Positions 1 through 10,000 of a stretch of DNA of 10,000 bases are shown one piece after another. The position numbers were made by a program, and so were the translations under genes. The notes under the pieces were generated by a model that ran no database searches, had not been told where the DNA came from, and saw nothing but the letters and a program-made list of their open reading frames with translations. The DNA comes from Halisarca cf. caerulea (taxonomy: Eukaryota; Porifera; Demospongiae; Chondrillida; Halisarcidae): positions 828,578 to 838,577 of the forward strand of contig CAUJGJ010000002.1 in NCBI GenBank assembly GCA_963170055.1. The letters run 5' to 3'. How positions within the stretch are numbered: the first letter of the stretch is position 1; each line of letters opens with the position of its first letter.

Positions 1-906
1 GTTAATATGCTTACAGTCTTAACATCAGTTTCTTCATTTAGAAGAATTAAAAAAGACCAATAAATCCAGTATTGTAAAATAACCAGAGTCCACCAACTAC
101 AATATTGATAGGTGAGAGTATGTTACACCAGCAATTGAAAATCTACACCATAGAATGGTTACAATAAGCAGAATAGGCTATTCATGTGTGGCACAGTCTA
201 CACTGAGTCATCACATTACATAGTTGCATTGCCCACAACTGCACTCTGCCTGGGAGTGTACACCCATATACAGGTGATAGGCAAATCCCACACAAACATT
301 TTAAACACTGCACCATGTATAGGCAGACGCAGCACGCATCATCAAACCCATTGAGGATGGAGCTGAAGATGACACAGAGTGTCATTGCGGAACTTGCCTA
401 GAAATACAATACATGTACCCAGCTTAGTACAGTGCACCCTTCTCGAATACGTATCCTTGGAATCAGGAAATCATTCCTATATCCAGAATATTCCATGTTC
501 AGAACTACATATACTGTAGTATCTGTGTATGTGCTGGGGATGTAAGACTGTATTCCCTACACCAGAACATCCCTTTGGAGGTTACGCAATTAAGAGGGAC
601 CCATCGCACATATGTACATACTCCTGGACAGTACATAGCCAGATACCTATCTCACAAGCATTCCATTTCTAGGTATGCATCTAAAGAGTAGCAAGCAAAC
701 TAGTCCTGATAGCTAGCAAGCACTGACGTTCTGACCCCCATAAGATACTAAATTTCTGAGCAGTGAGCAGTATGGGCTTCCCTCAAAGCTCCTGTTGACT
801 GCTGAATAACATGCAATGAGCATTCTTCACATGACTTGCAAATACTAACTGTTCTCCTAAGGATATAACTGAAGACATACGAATGGAAATTATAGGTCAT
901 AGCAGT
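1..906. other. Unassigned sequence left of the first exon
   Basis: There is no repeat array, RNA gene or convincing coding exon. The short open frame on the minus strand at 182-385 has no recognisable motif. If the gene starting at 1254 continues leftward, this stretch would be its first intron and perhaps later exons. A few minus-strand AG-bounded open stretches exist (acceptors near 401 and 808), but none has a good donor plus a matching phase. Confidence 0.4.
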
Positions 907-913
907 TGTGTGT

Positions 914-944
<31 letters not shown>

Positions 945-954
945 GGGGGGGGGG
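907..954 (+). repeat. (TG)n tract fused to a 27-base G homopolymer
   Basis: (TG)11 at 907-928 passes directly into an uninterrupted run of 27 G (928-954). A G run of this length can form G-quadruplexes on the plus strand and is rare in animal genomes. Its exact length should be doubted, because both replication and sequencing slip on it. Confidence 0.95.
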
Positions 955-1119
955 CTCTTCGAAATGCGCGTAGGTCTAGAGTCGGGTCAGACACGTACCC
1001 ATGGCAACATGGATCTAACACAGTAACATGCTCTGATCATAGATCACAAACCGTATGCAAGCAAATGTCTGGTCAACGGTAAGTAGCCATTTTACTGAAA
1101 ATCAATTTAAAATATGTAC

Positions 1120-1254
1120 CCTTTCATCCTTCTGGTTCAAGAGACTTCTCTTCTTTCGCGCTAGAACGGTGGGGTTCGTCTTCCTGTCCGGAGTAGATAG
1201 ACCGTGAGAAGAACTTCGCTTGGGGGCTGAAGATCTTCTGGACGAGGAAGCCAT
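1120..1254 (-). CDS. First coding exon of an unidentified basic, Ser-rich protein
   Basis: An ATG at 1254-1252 in a good context (CCAGTGATGG) opens 45 codons, beginning MASSSRRSSAPKRSSSHG and ending KKRSLLNQKDER. They stop at a GT (AGG|GTACAT), after which the frame soon closes. The segment is basic and serine-rich, contains an S-T-P-D-R-K stretch that could be a CDK-type phosphosite, and carries an ARKKR cluster that could act in nuclear import. The local sequence is richer in CpG than its surroundings, as expected near a promoter. The E2F-type and E-box sites at 1379-1398 lie about 125-145 bp upstream of the ATG. I do not recognise the protein. Those sites plus the composition suggest a cell-cycle or chromatin protein, but that is inference. 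Later exons should lie at lower coordinates or beyond the left edge, and I could not assign one. Confidence 0.6.
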
Positions 1255-1378
1255 CACTGGCCCCACCAAGAGTGTTCTAATCAGTGTCTAAAGTAACAAG
1301 ACACCCACAGACTGGCGACTGGATAATCGCAACTAAGCTGGCTGGATTACGGGTGTAGAATACACAATTTGTTCGTTC

Positions 1379-1415
1379 TTGGCGGGAACATCACGTGACA
1401 CACTAATTGCGCAAT
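1379..1415 (-). promoter_or_regulatory. Promoter-like cluster: E2F, E-box and C/EBP-type sites
   Basis: Within 37 bases are TTGGCGGGAA (1379-1388, a full E2F-type site), TCACGTGA (1391-1398, a palindromic E-box of the USF/MITF/Myc type) and ATTGCGCAAT (1406-1415, a perfect palindromic C/EBP-like site). They sit about 125-160 bp upstream of the minus-strand ATG at 1254, a normal promoter distance. There is no obvious TATA box between cluster and ATG. The TA microsatellite begins 70 bases further upstream. Because the sites are palindromic or orientation-tolerant, the cluster could also fire to the right. Confidence 0.5.
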
Positions 1416-1480
1416 GTCCATTACTCCTCATGGCTCATGCACATTATAATATAGATGACAATACCAGTACTTGCGTAAGG

Positions 1481-1484
<4 letters not shown>

Positions 1485-1539
<55 letters not shown>

Positions 1540-1562
1540 CATATATATATATATATATATAG

Positions 1563-1603
<41 letters not shown>
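1485..1603. repeat. TA microsatellite with two AGC interruptions
   Basis: About 119 bases of (TA)n are broken by TATAGCATA at about 1538-1541 and again near 1560-1566. It lies between the minus-strand promoter cluster and the start of LINE homology, and its last ATG is the apparent but false start of the LINE frame. Confidence 0.95.
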
Positions 1604-1604
<1 letters not shown>

Positions 1605-1605
<1 letters not shown>

Positions 1606-2548
1606 TGACTTCAGCTGCTGGCTGCCGCACCCTCACCAAGCAGATTCTTCCGCCTCGGCTCCACAACTCACCAGCCCTCAATATTTCGGATGCATTAATG
1701 CTATGGAGCTCCACCACACTTGAATCTCCACCCACAAGTCCTCCTGATGTCCATCAGAGAGCCTGGGATGATGCCCAAATATCAGCTATTCTCAACTCCC
1801 TCTTGGAGAAGGCTACAGACCCAGCGGCATCCAGAGCGAGACTTCTTGGTGTCTCCACCAAAGAGTCGGGTGCATGGCTGAATGCACCCCCAGTGTCATC
1901 CCTTGGGCTCAGAATGGATGATGACACTGTCACCATCTGTGTTGGCCTCCGTCTGGGGGTTAACCTTTGCCGTTCTCATCCATACCAACAATGTGGAATG
2001 CCTGTAGATGAGAAAGCCCGGCATGCCTCGAGTTGTCGCAAGAGCCAGGGCCGCCATTCCCGTCATAATTCTGTCAATGACATTATCTACAGGTCCTTGT
2101 CTGTAGCAGGAGTCCCATGTCAGGTTGAACCTCATGGCCTCAGCCGGGCCGATGGTAAGAGGCCTGATGAAGTAACTCTACTCCCATGGCGAAGTGGTCT
2201 TCCACTCATTTGGGATGCCACTTGCTCTGATACTTTCGCTCAATCAGCTTGTGAGAGGGGCAGGGCTGTGGCTGACCTAGCTGAAACCTAAAGGCAGTAC
2301 AATACAGCCATTTACAGTAGGTGCCAGCCACTTGTTGGCACCAGTCTCCATAGAAACTATTGGAGCTTTTGGCACAGAGACCCTTCTCTTCATCAAACAG
2401 ATATCCCATCGTCTGAGAACGCACACAGGAGAGGTTTTGTCTCGGCAATTCCTCATCCAGAGATTATTGGTGGCAGTTCAAAGGGGGGGACGCCATGTAT
2501 ATTCTGGGATCTCTACAGCATTTTTCTATACTTGATGACATTCCATAG
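1605..2548 (+). pseudogene. R2-like LINE ORF remnant: zinc motif and restriction-like endonuclease
   Basis: An open frame of about 229 residues (to the TAA at 2289-2291) matches the C-terminal part of non-LTR retrotransposon ORFs that carry a restriction-like endonuclease. Visible marks are TKESGAWLNAPPVSSLGLRM (residues 86-105); a zinc-type motif with C131, H141 and C145; the GRHSRHNSVND block; and a PD-x15-D endonuclease signature (P188, D189, D205 in WDATC). The tail continues in two other frames: KAVQYSHLQ at about 2291-2317, then LAPVSIETIGAFG and QFLIQRLLVAVQRG at 2335-2487. It ends, after a third shift in the G7 run 2483-2489, with a short stretch closing at TAG 2546-2548. So there are at least three frameshifts. 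The first zinc ligand is Tyr128 where I remember Cys. The reverse transcriptase part is absent. It is a dead 5'-truncated copy. Confidence 0.85.
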
Positions 2549-2643
2549 GTCATAGATTGCATTGATTTTTATAGACTTGCTATAGTTAAAATTTTTTTCT
2601 GATGTATGTGCTATGCAAGTCTCTAATAATTTTTCAATAATGA

Positions 2644-2646
<3 letters not shown>
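2549..2646 (+). mobile_element. Probable 3' untranslated tail of the LINE remnant
   Basis: After the last LINE codon there are about 95 AT-rich bases ending in GAATAAA and then a (TA)n tract (2647-2679). A short AT-rich 3' UTR ending in a simple repeat is usual for LINEs. I see no clear target-site duplication, because both ends of the remnant abut TA repeats and any duplication would be hidden in them. The right-hand limit is therefore inferred. Confidence 0.4.

Positions 2647-2679
<33 letters not shown>
2647..2679. repeat. TA microsatellite after the LINE tail
   Basis: (TA)16-17 directly follows AATAAA. Together with the tract at 1485-1603 it brackets the LINE remnant. Confidence 0.9.
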
Positions 2680-2683
<4 letters not shown>

Positions 2684-2958
2684 TCTGTTTGAGTACATTA
2701 TGTATGCATTTGCATGATTACAGTAATTCTTATTCTTTTCGCCATTAATTATAAGTTGTAGTTTTTTCTGTTTTAATTTAACCTGTTGTAATGAATAATA
2801 ATAAATAATATATATATATATATATACTATATATACGTCATGCGATTTTGTTTATATGCAAGCATATCATGTTTTATACCAGCTCTTGATGAAACACATT
2901 GACAAGCTGATCCAACAGTTGGGTTAGAGCATTCAAACACATCTTGCATGGTCGATGC
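2680..2958. other. AT-rich intergenic DNA with a short (TA)n
   Basis: There is no coding signal on either strand. The stretch contains ATAATAATAAATAATA and (TA)n at about 2808-2836, the latter with a TACTATA interruption. Confidence 0.6.
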
Positions 2959-3002
2959 TGTCCTGCATGCTATAGTGGGTATTCACTATAGCATGCAGGA
3001 CA
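2959..3002. repeat. Perfect 19-bp inverted repeat with a 6-base loop
   Basis: The left arm TGTCCTGCATGCTATAGTG (2959-2977) and the right arm CACTATAGCATGCAGGACA (2984-3002) pair perfectly around GGTATT. The next base outside does not pair. The right arm ends exactly where the C-rich minisatellite begins. It could be a cruciform or hairpin scar from fold-back repair, or the end of a small transposon; the second end is not seen. Confidence 0.95.
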
Positions 3003-3705
3003 CCCACCCACCCCACCCACATACACCCCTACCCATGCAGCTAGACACACGCATGCACACATGCACCCCAACCCATGCAGCTAGACACACGCATGCACAC
3101 ATGCACCCACACCCACCCACCCCACCCACATACACCCCTACCCATGCAGCTAGACACACGCATGCACACATGCACCCCTACCCATGCAGCTGGACACACG
3201 CATGCACACATGCACCCCAACCCATGCAGCTAGACACACGCATGCACACATGCACCTACCCACACCCACCCACATACACCCCTACCCATGCAGCTAGACA
3301 CACGCATGCACACATGCACCTACCCACACCCACCCACCCACCCCGCCCACATACACCCCTACCCATGCAGCTAGACACACGCATGCACACATGCACCCCA
3401 ACCCATGCAGCTAGACACACGCATGCACACATGCACCCCTACCCATGCAGCTAGACACACGCATGCACACATGCACCCCAACCCATGCAGCTAGACACAC
3501 GCATGCACACATGCACCTACCCACACCCACCCACATACACCCCTACCCATGCAGCTAGACACACGCATGCACACATGCACCCCTACCCATGCAGCTAGAC
3601 ACACGCATGCACACATGCACCTACCCACACCCACCCACCCCACCCACATACACCCCTACCCATGCAGCTAGACACACGCATGCACACATGCACCCACCCA
3701 CATAC
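3003..3705. repeat. Minisatellite, 40-bp core in a higher-order array
   Basis: Thirteen copies of a 40-bp core (ACCCATGCAG, CTAGACACAC, GCATGCACAC, ATGCACCCCT) start near 3031. Runs of one to four cores are separated by C-rich inserts of 23-37 bp built from ACCC. Core spacing is 40, 69, 40, 40, 64, 77, 40, 40, 40, 63, 40 and 74 bases. Copies are nearly identical (one CTGGAC for CTAGAC, and A or T at the last core base), so the array is young or actively homogenised. The four CCC-rich inserts at 3003-3018, 3112-3127, 3329-3348 and 3630-3645 are G-quadruplex motifs on the minus strand. Confidence 0.95.
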
Positions 3706-3849
3706 ACTTTATACTGCTCTTGCAATCTGCACAACTATACATATTATCACTTTAATCCATTTCAGTATAGAACATTACTTAGATGAATACTGTTGCAATC
3801 AAATTATTCGTGTAGCATTTGAATCAACATAATACTCCTGTACAAATAG

Positions 3850-4162
3850 CACTAAACGATGTCAAGTGGTGACTACAGACAGGCATGCGTATGTCCTCGG
3901 AAGTTACACTAAACACAACAGTAGAGACTCCATCTGGTTCTACTCCACTTTCTTCTTTGGAAGAAAAGGAATCATGCTTGCCACTCTGAAAGGTAAGAGA
4001 ATTGATTACTTCTTGTGTGTGTGTGTGTGTGTGTATGTGTGTATGTGTGTTATTAAATAGAAATTAGTCAAACAAGACTCCTCAGAGCTGAACATCAGCT
4101 CAGGTGATACAGATAAAAACTTTAGCTCCAAAGGAATTGGGTCTACATATGCTATTGTATGA
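3850..4162 (+). CDS. Tentative 3' end of an unidentified gene, two exons
   Basis: The first exon runs from about 3850 (after CAAATAG) or 3879 (after ACTACAG) to 3992. It encodes TDRHAYVLGSYTKHNSRDSI and WFYSTFFFGRKGIMLATLK, and ends at AAAG|GTAAGAG, a strong donor. A 93-bp intron made largely of (GT)n ends in ACTCCTCAG. The second exon (4086-4162) restores the frame (K-E) and encodes ELNISSGDTDKNFSSKGIGS, then TYAIV and TGA. The phase match and good internal splice sites favour a real gene. Weak points are the poor polypyrimidine tract at the first acceptor, no recognised domain and no poly(A) hexamer nearby. If real, it converges on the reticulon gene, with 1.3 kb between the two stops. Confidence 0.35.
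4014..4050 (+). repeat. (GT)n with GTAT interruptions
   Basis: About 37 bases of (GT)n contain two ATGTGTGT-type interruptions. It makes up the middle of the 93-bp intron proposed for the tentative plus-strand gene. Confidence 0.9.
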
Positions 4163-4202
4163 CATCACTTGGAAGGTTAACAGGACACATGTACGTAGAT
4201 CA

Positions 4203-4536
4203 ACACACACCTCCCTCCTCACACACTACACACACACACATCACTCCTCACACACTACACACACACACATCACTCCTCACACACTACACACACATCACTC
4301 CTCACACACTACACACACACACATCACTCCTCACACACTACACACACATCACTCCTCGCACACTACACACACATCACTCCTCGCACACTACACACACACA
4401 CATCACTCCTCACACACTACACACACATCACTCCTCGCACACTACACACATACACATCATTTCTCGCACACTACACACACATCACTCCTCGCACACTACA
4501 CACACACACATCACTCCTCACACACTACACACACAC
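4203..4536. repeat. CA-rich minisatellite, block 1
   Basis: About 12 units of the form CACACTA-(CA)n-TCACTCCTC, 24-30 bp each, vary in CA length and in an A/G position (TCACAC or TCGCAC). All three plus frames stay open because the units contain no plus-strand stop and vary in length. The resulting His/Thr/Ser-rich frames are artefacts of the repeat. Confidence 0.95.
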
Positions 4537-4632
4537 ACTCTCAAATTGTCATATTCATTGTAAGTGCATGGCTATTGTTTCTATTGTCTGGTATGCTTAT
4601 TGTATAGTTGTTAAAGTCTCTATTATTATACA
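4537..4632. other. Unique spacer between the two CA-minisatellite blocks
   Basis: About 96 AT-rich bases have no repeat units and no coding signal. It may be an insertion into one original array or the gap between two arrays. Confidence 0.6.
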
Positions 4633-5447
4633 TGCACTACACACACACACATCACTCCTCACACACTACACACACACATCACCCTCACACACTACACACA
4701 CACATCACTCCTCGCACACTACACACAAATCACTCCTCACACACTACACACACACATCACTCCTCGCACACTACACACACACACATCACTTCTCGCACAC
4801 TACACACACACACATCACTCCTCGCACACTAAACACACAAAACTCCTCGCACACTACACACACATCACTCCTCGCACACTACACACACACACACATCACT
4901 CCTCGCACACTAAACACACAAAACTCCTCGCACACTACACACACATCACTCCTCGCACACTACACACACACACACATCACTCCTCGCACACACTACACAC
5001 AAATCACTCCTCACACACTACACACACACACATCACTCCTTGCACACTACACACACATCACTTCTCGCACACTACACATACACATCACTTCTCACACACT
5101 ACACACATCACTCCTCGCACACTACACACACCTCACTCCTCACACACTACGCATACATCACTCCTCGCACACTACACACACATCACTCCTCGCACACACT
5201 CACACATCTCTCCTTGCACACTACACACATCACTCCTCACACACTACACACACACACATCACTTCTTGCACACTACACACACACATCACTCCTCGCACAC
5301 TACACACACACACATCACTTCTCGCACACTACACACACACACATCACTCCTTGCACACTACACACACACACATCACTCCTTGCACACTACACACACATAT
5401 CACTCCTCACACACTACACACACATCTCTCCTCGCACACTACACACA
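4633..5447. repeat. CA-rich minisatellite, block 2
   Basis: About 30 units of the same family as block 1 show more variants (TCACTTCTC, AAACTCCTC, TCTCTCCTC). Local higher-order duplication is visible at about 4815-4975, where a two-unit block with AAACACACAAAACTCC recurs. On the reticulon sense strand this is a GT-rich array starting 13 bases after the stop codon. Confidence 0.95.
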
Positions 5448-5460
5448 TATTATTGATTGC

Positions 5461-9623
<4,163 letters not shown>

Positions 9624-9683
9624 CTGTGGGGAGAGGAGGAGACAGCAAAAGACAACAGATAGGCAGCCACAGGCATAAGGATG

Positions 9684-9949
9684 CAGGCACATGTGTAGAG
9701 GCACACATACAGAAGTATATGTGTAGAGGCACACATGTAGAGGCACATATAGAGGCACACATGCAGAGGCACATGTGGAGGCACATGTAGAGGCACATGT
9801 GTAGAGGCAGACATGTAGAGGCACATATAGAGGCACATATGAAGAGGCACATATGAAGAGGCACACATGTAGAGGCATATGTGTAGAGGCACACATGTAG
9901 AGGCACATGTGTAGAGGCACACATGTAGAGGCACACATGTAGAGGCACA
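9684..9949. repeat. 12/14-bp minisatellite (AGAGGCACACATGT family)
   Basis: About 18 units of 12 or 14 bp share AGAGGCA and differ in the CACATGT/CACATAT/CACACATGT part. All three minus-strand frames stay open for about 400 bases because the units carry no minus-strand stop. It is most simply intronic, ending some 60 bases before the acceptor of the 87-bp reticulon exon. Confidence 0.95.
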
Positions 9950-10000
9950 GAGTAGACTCGAGGTACAATCATACCTATGGTATAATTATAGAAGCACTGG

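Noticed and set aside
320..402. Minus-strand exon after GTATTTCTAG
   Set aside because: Two frames are open for a short distance, with no clear donor or motif. It could be real as a later exon of the left-hand gene but cannot be supported.
740..810. Minus-strand exon after TTATTCAG, open for 17 codons
   Set aside because: There is no proper donor before the stop, and the peptide shows no link to the exon at 1120-1254.
1044..1084. Plus-strand exon ending at ACG|GTAAGT (donor at 1079)
   Set aside because: The donor is excellent, but upstream acceptors are poor and the short open stretch has no recognisable content. One good donor alone is not enough.
1602..1604. ATG as a true start of the LINE frame
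   Set aside because: It is formed by the last TA repeat plus the first LINE base, and family homology begins at once without an N-terminus.
1379..1723. 114-residue plus-strand open frame with Tyr-Ile repeats
   Set aside because: It mostly translates the TA microsatellite and an out-of-frame reading of the LINE.
2948..3454. 168-residue open frame rich in His, Thr and Pro
   Set aside because: It is a translation of the 40-bp minisatellite. It has no non-repeat coding context, and its composition follows the repeat unit exactly.

Overview
This window is nuclear DNA of an animal. Genes are cut by GT/AG introns, there is a decayed LINE retrotransposon fragment, and more than a third of the bases are micro- and minisatellites. 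There are no operons, Shine-Dalgarno sites or dense coding. The lineage cannot be fixed from sequence alone. The reticulon gene has intron positions that match what I recall of vertebrate reticulons, so it is a metazoan. The LINE tail resembles elements I remember from sponges and cnidarians, so an early-branching invertebrate, perhaps a sponge, is a weak inference.

Layout from left to right. Bases 1-906 hold no gene I can prove. At 1120-1254 (minus strand) lies the first coding exon of an unidentified basic, serine-rich protein. Just upstream of it (1379-1415) is a compact promoter-like cluster with perfect E2F-type, E-box and C/EBP-type sites. A TA microsatellite (1485-1603) abuts a 5'-truncated, frameshifted LINE remnant (plus strand, 1605-2548): the zinc-binding and restriction-like endonuclease end of an R2-like ORF. 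AT-rich DNA follows, then a perfect 19-bp inverted repeat (2959-3002) that runs directly into a 0.7-kb minisatellite with a 40-bp core (3003-3705). A tentative two-exon gene end on the plus strand (3850-4162) is followed by two blocks of a CA-rich minisatellite (4203-4536 and 4633-5447).

The main gene is a reticulon on the minus strand, 9623 down to 5461, with seven coding exons assembled here: 87, 208, 40, 99, 70, 47 and 63 bp. All junctions have GT/AG borders and compatible phases, and together they encode a complete reticulon-homology domain up to a stop codon at 5463-5461. Exon sizes agree with my memory of the human RTN exons (208, 139, 70, 47), except that the 139-bp exon is split here into 40 + 99. 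The gene's 5' end lies beyond the right edge. Several of its introns begin with (GT)n at or near the donor site, so these microsatellites sit on top of splice sites.

Inside the 1.88-kb reticulon intron there is, on the opposite strand, an ETS-site-rich promoter-like segment (7531-7591) followed by a very short candidate first exon (MADAKS, 7634-7651) with a GTATGT donor, a nested hairpin (7775-7836) and a 16-copy 29-bp minisatellite (8087-8549). The right edge (9684-9949) is a 12/14-bp minisatellite in the next reticulon intron.

The long His/Thr- or Cys/Val-rich open frames are translations of CA/GT repeats and are not annotated as proteins. I found no new multi-gene system. The points most worth checking are the splice-site microsatellites, the nested antisense promoter and the E2F-type promoter of the left-hand gene.
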